Origin: JBFHDX01 sp041584475
GTDB taxonomy: Bacteria > Pseudomonadota > Alphaproteobacteria > UBA8366 > JADFVY01
NCBI GenBank assembly: GCA_041584475.1
Contig: JBFHDX010000054.1
Coordinates: 1 to 24,927, forward strand
Reading direction: 5' to 3'
Length of the DNA: 24,927 nt
In this document: piece by piece, positions 16,147 through 22,940 of the stretch
Layout of the letters: each line of letters starts with the position of its first letter
Numbering within the stretch: the first letter of the stretch is position 1
The notes under the pieces: model-generated
Told to the model about the DNA's origin: nothing
Database searches by the model: none
Seen by the model: the letters and a program-made list of their open reading frames with translations, nothing else
Translations under genes and position numbers: made by a program

Positions 16147-16175
16147 TTGCATTTAGTTTCATATGCAACTATTTT
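16147..16175 (+). promoter_or_regulatory. Candidate promoter of the homogentisate-type operon
   Basis: TTGCAT (16147-16152) and TATTTT (16170-16175) are exactly 17 bases apart, matching 3 and 4 of 6 consensus positions. This is the AT-richest patch in the divergent gap. The proposed MarR palindrome fills the spacer and overlaps the -10 by two bases, as expected for repression. A minus-strand TTGCAT (16168-16163) could be the -35 of the MarR gene promoter, facing it. Confidence 0.5.
16154..16171. promoter_or_regulatory. Probable MarR operator (18-bp palindrome)
   Basis: TAGTTTCATATGCAACTA is a palindrome with a single mismatched pair (T at position 6 against C at 13); TAGTTGCATATGCAACTA would be perfect. 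A degenerate half site TACTTGCAT is adjacent at 16144-16152. Length, symmetry and AT content suit a MarR-family dimer, and the site lies between the divergent genes. Confidence 0.65.
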
Positions 16176-16223
16176 GCCGTCTGACGAGACGGGCAGCGGC
16201 CCGTCGCGACACGGGACAGCACG

Positions 16224-17360
16224 ATGAAGAACTGGATCACGTTCCCCAAGGTGGCGGGCACCGCAAGCCGCCAGGCCCATTGCGACCTGCCGGAAGGCAC
16301 GTTCGAACGCGAGATCGGCCGCGAGGGTTTCTTCGGCCCCGCCTCGCAGCTCCACCACCGGCACCCGCCGACGGGCTGGGTGGGATTCGACGGGCCGCTG
16401 CGGCCGCGCGCCTACGACCTGAACAAGATCGACAGCGCCACGGCATCGCCCTGGTCGGCGACGACGGTCCTGCACAACCGCGCCACCGGGATCCGGCTGT
16501 GGCGCTGCTCCGGCCGGATGGAACGGCTAGCGCGCAATGCCGATGGCGACGACGTGCTGTTCTTCCACGAGGGCGCCGGGCACCTGTATTGCGATTTCGG
16601 ACATTTGCAGTTTCGCGACGGCGACTACGTGCTGCTGCCGCGCGGGACCGCGTGGCGACTGGACTGCGACACGCCGGCCATGGTGCTGATGATCGAGGCG
16701 ACGAACGACGCCTTCAAGCTGCCGGGCAAGGGCATCATGGGCAGCCACGCGATCTTCGACCCGGCGATGCTCGACGTGCCGCAGATCGACGAGGCGTTCC
16801 TCGAGCAGCAGGACGAGAACGAGTGGCAGGTGGAGATCAAGCGGCAGGGCAGCGTCACGACGCTGACCTATCCGTTCAACCCGCTCGACGCGGTCGGCTG
16901 GCACGGCGACCTCGCACCGGTGCGCATCAACTGGCGCGATATCCGGCCGCTGATGTCGGCGCGCTACCACGTGCCGCCCTCGGCGCACACCACCTTCGTC
17001 GCCAACCGCCTGGTCGTCTGCACCTTCGCACCGCGGCCGATCGAGTCCGACCCGGGGGCGCTGAAGCTGCCGTTCTATCATTCGAACGACGATTACGACG
17101 AGTTCATCTTCTATCACAAGGGGCAGTTCTTCAGCCGTGACAACATCCATCCGGGGATGACGACCTGGCATCCCTCGGGCTTCCCGCACGGCCCGCATCC
17201 CAAGGCATACGAGACGGCGATGAAGCACGCCCGCAAGGAGACCGACGAGGTCGCCGTCATGGTGGACACGCGCGACCCGCTGGATGCGGGGGACCTCGCC
17301 GCCGGTGTAGAATGGGACGGCTACGCCGATTCCTGGAAAGCGGGGACCGACCGGCAATGA
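16224..17360 (+). CDS. hmgA: Homogentisate 1,2-dioxygenase-like protein (short form)
   Basis: A 378-residue double-cupin protein of the homogentisate dioxygenase family. The enzyme opens the aromatic ring of homogentisate with O2 and Fe2+, giving maleylacetoacetate. The iron-ligand set is recognisable near the C-terminus: H286 (FYHSND), E293 (YDEFIF) and H322 (FPHGPHP). The spacing H286-H322 (36 residues) is the same as H335-H371 in the human enzyme as I remember it. The protein is clearly shorter than the roughly 430-450 residues of classical HmgA, mostly in the N-terminal part, so the substrate may be a related hydroquinone. It starts 141 bases from the divergent MarR gene and is the first gene of the operon, overlapping the next one by 4 bases. 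Confidence 0.82.
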   Translation: MKNWITFPKVAGTASRQAHCDLPEGTFEREIGREGFFGPASQLHHRHPPTGWVGFDGPLRPRAYDLNKIDSATASPWSATTVLHNRATGIRLWRCSGRMERLARNADGDDVLFFHEGAGHLYCDFGHLQFRDGDYVLLPRGTAWRLDCDTPAMVLMIEATNDAFKLPGKGIMGSHAIFDPAMLDVPQIDEAFLEQQDENEWQVEIKRQGSVTTLTYPFNPLDAVGWHGDLAPVRINWRDIRPLMSARYHVPPSAHTTFVANRLVVCTFAPRPIESDPGALKLPFYHSNDDYDEFIFYHKGQFFSRDNIHPGMTTWHPSGFPHGPHPKAYETAMKHARKETDEVAVMVDTRDPLDAGDLAAGVEWDGYADSWKAGTDRQ

Positions 17361-18349
17361 AGCTCGCCACGATCAAGGACGGCACGCGCGACGGGGCGCT
17401 CGTCGTCGTCTCGCGCGATCTCTCGCGCTGCCTGCGCGTGTCCGATATCGCGCCGACGCTGCAGGCCGCCCTCGACGACTGGGCCTCGATGGAGGGCCCG
17501 CTGCGCGACGTCTCGCACGACCTCGACGCCGGCGCCGCGAAGAATACCCACCCGTTCGACCAGGCGGCGGTGATGTCGCCGCTGCCGCGCGCCTACCAGT
17601 GGGCCGACGGATCGGCCTACGTCAACCATGTCGAGCTGGTGCGCAAGGCGCGCGGCGCCGAGATGCCCGAATCGTTCTGGACCGATCCGCTGATCTATCA
17701 GGGCGGATCCGATGCCTTCCTGTGCCCGCGCGACGAGATCCGCTTGGAGACCGAGAACTGGGGCATCGACTTCGAGGCGGAGGTGGCGGTGGTCACCGAC
17801 GAGGTGCCGATGGGCGTGCGCGCCGAACACGCCGGCACCCATATCAAGCTGATCATGCTGGTCAACGACGTCAGCCTGCGCAACCTCGTGCCTGCCGAGC
17901 TCGCCAAGGGTTTCGGTTTTTTCCAGAGCAAGCCGTCGAGCGCCTTCTCGCCGGTCGCGGTGACGCCCGACGAGCTCGGTGCTTCCTGGGACGGCGCCAA
18001 GATCCATCTGCCGCTCGTCACGCATCTCAACGACGAGCCGTTCGGCCAGCCGGACTGCCACGTCGACATGACGTTCGATTTCCCGACACTGGTCGCGCAC
18101 GCGGCGCGCACGCGGCCGCTGGGCCCCGGCACCATCATCGGCTCGGGAACCGTATCGAACCGCGACCGCAGCAAGGGCTCGTCCTGCATCGCCGAGCGGC
18201 GCACGCTCGAAATCATCGACGGCGACGGGCCGAAGACGCCCTTCATGCGGTTCGGCGACCGCGTGCGCATCGAGATGTTCGATGCGGGCGGACGGTCGAT
18301 ATTCGGCGCCATCGATCAGATGGTCGAACCCTACAAGCCGCCGCGCTAG
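17357..18349 (+). CDS. Fumarylacetoacetate hydrolase family protein
   Basis: A 330-residue protein of the FAH family, which hydrolyses C-C bonds of acylpyruvate-type ring-cleavage products. The divalent-metal ligands are visible: E140 and E142 in DFEAEV and D171 in LVNDVSLR. The segment GTIIGSGTVSNRDRSKGSSC also fits the family. In this operon the expected substrate is fumarylacetoacetate or maleylacetoacetate, giving fumarate/maleate plus acetoacetate. The ATG at 17357 overlaps the upstream TGA (ATGA), so the two are translationally coupled. No maleylacetoacetate isomerase gene is in the window; it must be elsewhere, or the unisomerised product is hydrolysed directly. Confidence 0.9.
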   Translation: MKLATIKDGTRDGALVVVSRDLSRCLRVSDIAPTLQAALDDWASMEGPLRDVSHDLDAGAAKNTHPFDQAAVMSPLPRAYQWADGSAYVNHVELVRKARGAEMPESFWTDPLIYQGGSDAFLCPRDEIRLETENWGIDFEAEVAVVTDEVPMGVRAEHAGTHIKLIMLVNDVSLRNLVPAELAKGFGFFQSKPSSAFSPVAVTPDELGASWDGAKIHLPLVTHLNDEPFGQPDCHVDMTFDFPTLVAHAARTRPLGPGTIIGSGTVSNRDRSKGSSCIAERRTLEIIDGDGPKTPFMRFGDRVRIEMFDAGGRSIFGAIDQMVEPYKPPR

Positions 18350-18363
18350 GGTTCGGCGGGTCG

Positions 18364-19986
18364 ATGCTGCAGTCCTACGATTATCCCGAATTTCCCTTTC
18401 GTCTCTCGGACGATCAGCGAAGCGGCGCGGTGAAGCACCATCCGGTCATCGTCGTCGGAGGCGGCCCGGTCGGCCTCACCGCGGCGATCGATCTGGCGAC
18501 GCACGGCGTTCCGGCCGTCCTGCTCGACGAGGACCACACGGTGAGCGTCGGCAGCCGCGCCGTGTGCTACGCAAAACGCGCGCTCGAGATCTGGGGCCGC
18601 CTCGGCTGCGCCGGCCCGATGCTCGAGAAGGGCGTGGTCTGGCAGATCGGCAAGGTGTTCCGGCGCGACCGGCAGGTCTACCAGTTCGACCTGTTGCCGG
18701 AATCGGGCCACCGCATGCCGGCCTTCATCAACCTGCAGCAATACTATCTCGAGGAATTCCTGGTTGAGCGTGCCGAAGCGCTCGGCGTCGACGTGCGTTG
18801 GCGGGAGAAGGTGGTCGGCGTCGAGCCGCATGACGACCATGTCCGCCTGACCGTCGAGACGCCGGCTGGCCGCTACGACCTTGAGGCCGACTGGCTGATC
18901 GCCACCGACGGCGCGCGCAGCTTCGTGCGCCGGGCGCTGGGCCTGAACTTCGCCGGACGCGCCTTCGAGGACCACTTCCTGATCGCCGACGTGGCGATGC
19001 GGGCGAATTTCCCGCGTGAGCGCTGGTTCTGGTTCGACCCGCCGTTTCATCCGCGGCAATCGACGCTGCTGCACATGCAGGCCGACAACATCTGGCGCAT
19101 CGACTTCCAGCTCGGCCGCGATACGGACCCGGAGGAGGAGCGGAAGCCCGAGCGCGTGATCCCGCGGCTCAAGGCGATGCTCGGCCAGGACACCGAATTC
19201 GAGCTGGAATGGGTCTCGGTCTACACGTTCCAGTGCCGCCGGCTGGAGCGCTTCCGACACGGCCACGTCCTGTTCGCCGGCGATGCGGCGCATCTCGTCT
19301 CGCCGTTCGGCGCGCGCGGCGCGAATTCCGGGGTGCAGGACACTGACAACCTCGTCTGGAAGCTGAAACTCGTCATCGAGGGAAAGGCGCCGGAATCGCT
19401 GCTCGATAGCTATGATCGCGAGCGCGTCCTCGCCGCCGACGAGAACCTCAAGAACTCGACCCGCTCGACCGATTTCATCACGCCCAAGAGCGCCGTTAGC
19501 CGCGCCTTTCGCGACGCCGTGCTGGACCTCGCCGAACACCACCCATTCGCCCGGCGCCTGGTCAACAGCGGGCGGCTGTCGGTGCCGGCGAGCTATCGGG
19601 GCTCGCCGCTGAATACCACCGACAAGGACCATTTCGACAGCGCCATGGCCCCTGGCGGCCCCTGTGCCGACGCGCCGGTCAAGGTGGGCGGCCGCGATGG
19701 CTGGCTGTTGAACCTGCTGGGTGGGCGCTTCGTGCTGCTCTGCTTCGGCGACGCGCCGGCAGAAGGGCAACTGGAGGTCGACGGCGTCGCCGTTGCGCCG
19801 CTGATGGAAGGCCGGGATTTCGTCGACAGCGAGGGCCTGGCAGTGGAACGCTATGACGGAAAGCCCGGCACCTGCTACCTGATCCGTCCCGACCAGCATG
19901 TCGCCGCCCGCTGGCGGCGCTACGACGAGGATGCAATAGAGACGGCGCTGCTGCGCGCCGTCGGCCGCGGGGGAATCGAAGCATGA
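18364..19986 (+). CDS. Class A FAD-dependent aromatic monooxygenase, MhaA-like
   Basis: A 540-residue flavoprotein hydroxylase of the PHBH fold. The FAD dinucleotide motif VVGGGPVGL is around residues 30-38, the DG motif is at D182-G183 (IATDGARS), and the GD motif is FAGDAAHLVSP with D307. A thioredoxin-like C-terminal domain of the MhpA/phenol-hydroxylase type follows. It uses NAD(P)H and O2 to add a hydroxyl to a phenolic ring. It lies 14 bases after the FAH gene and overlaps the DUF2783-type gene. The combination of a ~60-kDa flavoprotein with a tiny partner recalls MhaA of the P. putida 3-hydroxyphenylacetate 6-hydroxylase, which makes homogentisate. Other candidate substrates are 4-hydroxyphenylacetate or 3-(3-hydroxyphenyl)propionate; substrate assignment is inference. 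Confidence 0.88.
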   Translation: MLQSYDYPEFPFRLSDDQRSGAVKHHPVIVVGGGPVGLTAAIDLATHGVPAVLLDEDHTVSVGSRAVCYAKRALEIWGRLGCAGPMLEKGVVWQIGKVFRRDRQVYQFDLLPESGHRMPAFINLQQYYLEEFLVERAEALGVDVRWREKVVGVEPHDDHVRLTVETPAGRYDLEADWLIATDGARSFVRRALGLNFAGRAFEDHFLIADVAMRANFPRERWFWFDPPFHPRQSTLLHMQADNIWRIDFQLGRDTDPEEERKPERVIPRLKAMLGQDTEFELEWVSVYTFQCRRLERFRHGHVLFAGDAAHLVSPFGARGANSGVQDTDNLVWKLKLVIEGKAPESLLDSYDRERVLAADENLKNSTRSTDFITPKSAVSRAFRDAVLDLAEHHPFARRLVNSGRLSVPASYRGSPLNTTDKDHFDSAMAPGGPCADAPVKVGGRDGWLLNLLGGRFVLLCFGDAPAEGQLEVDGVAVAPLMEGRDFVDSEGLAVERYDGKPGTCYLIRPDQHVAARWRRYDEDAIETALLRAVGRGGIEA

Positions 19987-20186
19987 AGCTGAACACCGAC
20001 CCGAACATCGCCCGCCCGGACGATTTCTACGAGGCGCTGATCGCGCTCCACCGCGATCTGAGCGAGGAGCAGAGCCGGCAGGTCAACGCCCGCCTGATCC
20101 TGCTGCTGGCCAACCATATCGGCGACATGGATGTCCTGCGTCAGGCGATGAACGCGGCGGCGCAAGAGCCGGCGGACCCGCGTTGA
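19983..20186 (+). CDS. Small DUF2783-type protein, possible MhaB-like coupling protein
   Basis: A 67-residue soluble, helical protein (TDPNIARPDDFYEALIALHR, then DLSEEQSRQVNARLILLLANHIGD). The sequence is of the DUF2783 type, a family I know as found next to FAD monooxygenases. Its ATG overlaps the monooxygenase TGA by 4 bases, implying stoichiometric co-translation. MhaB, the small coupling protein of the P. putida two-component 3-hydroxyphenylacetate hydroxylase, is of similar size (about 6 kDa as I recall), so a partner role for the flavoprotein is likely but not shown. It is the last gene of the operon; no clear terminator follows in the 60 bases before the next gene. Confidence 0.8.
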   Translation: MKLNTDPNIARPDDFYEALIALHRDLSEEQSRQVNARLILLLANHIGDMDVLRQAMNAAAQEPADPR

Positions 20187-20191
20187 GGGGC

Positions 20192-20221
20192 TTGGCGGGC
20201 CGCGGCCGGCGCGGCTAGACT
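20192..20221 (+). promoter_or_regulatory. Candidate promoter of the LpxR-like gene
   Basis: TTGGCG (20192-20197) and TAGACT (20216-20221) are 18 bases apart and match 4 of 6 consensus positions each. The ATG at 20247 would have a leader of about 20 bases. Confidence 0.35.
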
Positions 20222-20246
20222 GCCGGCGCCTACCGGAGCTCCGCCG

Positions 20247-21308
20247 ATGCGCCACCCTCGCGTTCGAATCCGCCGGCTGTTGCTGCCGCTGCTACTGGCG
20301 GTCCCGCTGCCGTCCGCGGCCGGGGCAACCGACCATGTCGCGGATGATTCGGGCGAAGACGGGCCGATCTGGGTGCTGCAGATCGAGAACGATTTCTTCA
20401 CCCAGCTGACCAATACCGACCGGCACTATACGAACGGCCTGCGTATTTCCCGGATTTCCGCCCCCGGCGGGGTGCCGCGCTGGCTTGGCGCATTGGCCAG
20501 GGTACCGTCCAATTTCGGTCCGGACATGGGCGATCCCGAGCAGCGCTGGGGATTCTCGATCGGCCACTCGATGTTCACCCCGGACGACACCGACGCCGTC
20601 GCCCTGGTGCCGGACGACCGTCCCTACGCGGCTTGGGCCTATCTCGGCTTCTCGGTGCACAGCGTCTATCGCGGCGTGAACGGTTCGGGCCGGCAGGACG
20701 TGTTCGCCATCGAGGCCGGCATCGTCGGCCCCAGCGCCAAGGGCGAGGAGATCCAGAACGCCTACCACAAGCTGATCAACGTGGCGCTGTCCAACGGCTG
20801 GGACAACCAGCTCTCGGACGAGCCCGGGCTGCAGCTCATCTTCGAGCGCAAGTGGCGCAGCACGCGGGAGGAGCTCGACGAACAAGGCCGCTTCGAGACC
20901 GACATGATACCGCATGTCGCGGTCTCGCTGGGCAACATCATGACCGACGTCGGGCTCGGCGGGATGCTTCGGTACGGCCAGAATCTGCAGAACGACTTCG
21001 GACCGCCCCGCATTCGCCCCGGCGTGCCCGGATCGGAGGGGTTCGAGCGCGTCGAAACGGTTGACTGGTACGTGTTCGCCGGCCTCGAGGGGCGCTACGT
21101 GCTGCGCAACATCTTCCTCGACGGCAACACCTGGAAGGACAGCCACAGCGTCGAGAAGCGACCGTTCGTCATCGACATGCAGGTCGGCGGCGCGATCCTG
21201 ATCGGCAGCACGCGCCTGACCTACACGCACGTCATCATGAGTCCCGAATTCAACGAGCAACGCGAATGGGATCATTTCGGCGCGCTGACGCTCTCGTGGC
21301 GGCTCTGA
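20247..21308 (+). CDS. lpxR: LpxR-family outer-membrane lipid A deacylase (DUF2219)
   Basis: A 353-residue protein with a Sec signal (arginine-rich start, leucine-rich core, cleavage near SAAGA at residues 23-27). It is followed by the LpxR/DUF2219 pattern: IENDFF with N48-D49, TDRHYTNG with T62 and N63, DDRPYAAW, the conserved H174 (AYHKLIN) and GWDNQLSDEP (about residues 183-192). In characterised LpxR the equivalent Asn, Asp, His and hydroxyl residues form a Ca2+-dependent active site in a 12-stranded barrel, which removes the 3'-acyloxyacyl group from lipid A. The C-terminus (LTLSWRL) suits a final beta-strand. It appears to be an independent transcription unit after the aromatic operon. 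Whether it has lipid A deacylase activity here is not known. Confidence 0.85.
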   Translation: MRHPRVRIRRLLLPLLLAVPLPSAAGATDHVADDSGEDGPIWVLQIENDFFTQLTNTDRHYTNGLRISRISAPGGVPRWLGALARVPSNFGPDMGDPEQRWGFSIGHSMFTPDDTDAVALVPDDRPYAAWAYLGFSVHSVYRGVNGSGRQDVFAIEAGIVGPSAKGEEIQNAYHKLINVALSNGWDNQLSDEPGLQLIFERKWRSTREELDEQGRFETDMIPHVAVSLGNIMTDVGLGGMLRYGQNLQNDFGPPRIRPGVPGSEGFERVETVDWYVFAGLEGRYVLRNIFLDGNTWKDSHSVEKRPFVIDMQVGGAILIGSTRLTYTHVIMSPEFNEQREWDHFGALTLSWRL

Positions 21309-21324
21309 TGCCGGCCGGCGCCGC

Positions 21325-21353
21325 TTGACGGATGGCGGCCGGTTGCGGTTAAT
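21325..21353 (+). promoter_or_regulatory. Promoter of the isochorismatase-family gene
   Basis: TTGACG (21325-21330, 5 of 6 matches) and GTTAAT (21348-21353, 4 of 6) are separated by 17 bases. Transcription would start near 21360, which fits the ATG at 21385 and excludes the earlier possible starts. Confidence 0.5.
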
Positions 21354-21384
21354 GCTCGCGGCTCCACTTCCAGGGACTCCCCCG

Positions 21385-21987
21385 ATGGGCTCCGCACCGA
21401 AGACGTTGCTGCAGATGGCGGGCGCCGATCCCGCTCCCGCAGCGCTGTCCGACGCGGTGCTCCTGCTCATCGACCTGCAGAACGAGTACCGCTCGGGGCT
21501 GCTGCCCTTGCCGGGCGTCGACGGCGCCGTGCACGAAACGGCGGCGCTGCTGCGGCGGGCCCGCGAGGCCGGAACGCCCGTCATCCACGTCGCGCATCGC
21601 GGGCGAGCCGGCGGCGCCTTCGACCAGGCGGCGGAGGGCGGTCGCATCATGCGCGAGGTCGCCCCGCAATGCGCTGAGCCGGTGATCGACAAGTCGCTGC
21701 CGAACGCCTTCGCCGATACGGGATTGGCCGCCGCGCTCGGGCAAACCGGCCGCAAACAGCTGATCGTCGGCGGCTTCATGACGCATTTGTGCGTCAGCTC
21801 GACCGTGCGGGCGGCGCTCGACCACGGCTACCGCTGTACCGTCGTCGCCGCCTGCTGCGCCACGCGCGATCTGCCGGCGCCGGACGGCGGGATCATCGAT
21901 TCCGCCACCCTGCATCGCGCGGCGCTGGCCGAGCTCGCCGACCGCTTCGCGGTCGTCGCCGCCGATGCGGCAGCGGTGCCCGACTGA
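21385..21987 (+). CDS. Isochorismatase-family cysteine hydrolase
   Basis: A 200-residue hydrolase of the isochorismatase/nicotinamidase superfamily. The catalytic triad is D30 (LLIDLQNEY), K103 (IDKSLPNAF) and C136 (THLCVSS), the last just after GGFMT, where the family has its cis-peptide. Such enzymes hydrolyse amides, ureido compounds or vinyl ethers; the substrate cannot be read here. I chose the ATG at 21385 because AGGGA lies 8 bases upstream and a good promoter lies before it. Upstream in-frame starts at 21325 and 21352 fall inside the promoter. It is a single-gene unit. Confidence 0.87.
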   Translation: MGSAPKTLLQMAGADPAPAALSDAVLLLIDLQNEYRSGLLPLPGVDGAVHETAALLRRAREAGTPVIHVAHRGRAGGAFDQAAEGGRIMREVAPQCAEPVIDKSLPNAFADTGLAAALGQTGRKQLIVGGFMTHLCVSSTVRAALDHGYRCTVVAACCATRDLPAPDGGIIDSATLHRAALAELADRFAVVAADAAAVPD

Positions 21988-22087
21988 GCACCGACGGTGA
22001 TACGCGTCGCGTGCCCCATCGACCGGCGTGCCCGGCGCAAATGTGCTTGTCGTGCGGCGATTTTACGCGGCCCGAAGATCCTTCCGG

Positions 22088-22101
22088 TTGATCCATATCA
22101 A
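22088..22101 (+). promoter_or_regulatory. FNR/FixK-type binding site upstream of rquA
   Basis: TTGATCCATATCAA is a perfect match to the FNR/FixK consensus TTGAT-N4-ATCAA. Its centre lies about 41 bases before 22136, and a weak -10 (TAGGTT, 22124-22129) is placed as in an FNR-activated class II promoter. The site is 106 bases before the rquA ATG and points to induction at low oxygen. Confidence 0.75.
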
Positions 22102-22206
22102 CTCCGGTTCTCCGCACCTCCCTTAGGTTCTGTGCGAATGCATATGAAACCGGGTGCGCTTCGCTGTCAGTCAAGAACGATCGGATAGACCGCAACGGGT
22201 GATGCC

Positions 22207-22920
22207 ATGACTCATATGACCGCGCAGATGCCGCTCGTCCGCACGGACAATCTGACGCCGAAGATCCCCGCCTATCTCAGCGAAACGTATAACTGGGCCT
22301 ATCTGACGCCGGCCAGCCTGATGATCTTCGATCACACGCCGGTGGTCTCGGCGATTCTCTGGGGCAATTTCAACCGCTTGCAGCGCGCCGCGATGCGGGA
22401 AATCCGCCCCGGCCAGACCGTGCTGCAGCCGGCCTGCGTATACGGCCGCCTTTCACCCAACCTGGCCACCCACATCGGCCCCGACGGTCACCTCGACGTC
22501 ATCGACGTCGCGCCGATCCAGGCGGAGAACTGCCGGCGCAAGCTGGCCGGTTATGCCAACACGCGGGTCCGGGTCGCGGACGCCACCGATCCCGGCGGCG
22601 GTCCGTACGACGTCGTCTGCTGCTTCTTCCTGCTGCACGAACTGCCCGACGACTACAAGCACCGCGTCACCGACGCGTTGCTGAACGCGATCACACCCGA
22701 CGGCAAGGTGGTTTTCATCGACTATCACCGGCCGCACCCGCTGCACCCGCTCAAACCGATCACGAGCCTCGTCTTCGACACGCTCGAGCCGTTCGCGAAG
22801 GGCCTCTGGCGCCGCGAGATATCCGGGTTCGCCAGCGAGGCGGAGCGGTTCACCTGGCGCAAGGAGCGCTATTTCGGCGGGCTGTTCCAGAAGGTCGTCG
22901 CCCAGCCGCGACAGCCGTAG
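22207..22920 (+). CDS. rquA: Rhodoquinone biosynthesis protein RquA (SAM-binding methyltransferase fold)
   Basis: A 237-residue protein that I recognise as RquA, the marker of bacterial rhodoquinone synthesis, which converts ubiquinone to rhodoquinone by placing an amino group on the ring. Characteristic segments are YLSETYNWAYLTP (residues 23-35), VSAILWGN, LQPACVYG (73-80) in place of a normal methyltransferase motif I, IDVAPIQAENCRRKL, CCFFLLHELPDDYK, KVVFIDYHRPHPLHPLK, VFDTLEPFAKGLW and a C-terminal RKERYFGGLFQKVVA. Rhodoquinone serves fumarate respiration in low oxygen, matching the FNR-type box upstream. ATG 22207 is taken as the start, with in-frame ATGs at 22216 and 22228 as alternatives. 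It acts on a membrane quinone although the protein has no transmembrane segment. Confidence 0.92.
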   Translation: MTHMTAQMPLVRTDNLTPKIPAYLSETYNWAYLTPASLMIFDHTPVVSAILWGNFNRLQRAAMREIRPGQTVLQPACVYGRLSPNLATHIGPDGHLDVIDVAPIQAENCRRKLAGYANTRVRVADATDPGGGPYDVVCCFFLLHELPDDYKHRVTDALLNAITPDGKVVFIDYHRPHPLHPLKPITSLVFDTLEPFAKGLWRREISGFASEAERFTWRKERYFGGLFQKVVAQPRQP

Positions 22921-22922
22921 CA

Positions 22923-22936
22923 GGCCGGCGCCGGCC
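22923..22936. terminator. GC-rich palindrome between convergent genes
   Basis: GGCCGGCGCCGGCC is a perfect 14-base palindrome in the 20-base gap between the stop codons of rquA and the minus-strand gene ending at 22941. It can form a short stem in both transcripts, but no U-tract follows, so termination is uncertain. Confidence 0.25.
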
Positions 22937-22940
22937 GAGA

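Noticed and set aside
18346..19899. 517-codon minus-strand open frame opposite the FAD monooxygenase gene
   Set aside because: It mirrors the real gene, shows no recognisable motif and has no plausible ribosome site.
22138..22188. 16-codon open frame starting ATGCATATGAAACC between the FNR box and rquA
   Set aside because: No Shine-Dalgarno support beyond a lone AGG and no leader-peptide feature; more likely a chance frame in the rquA leader.
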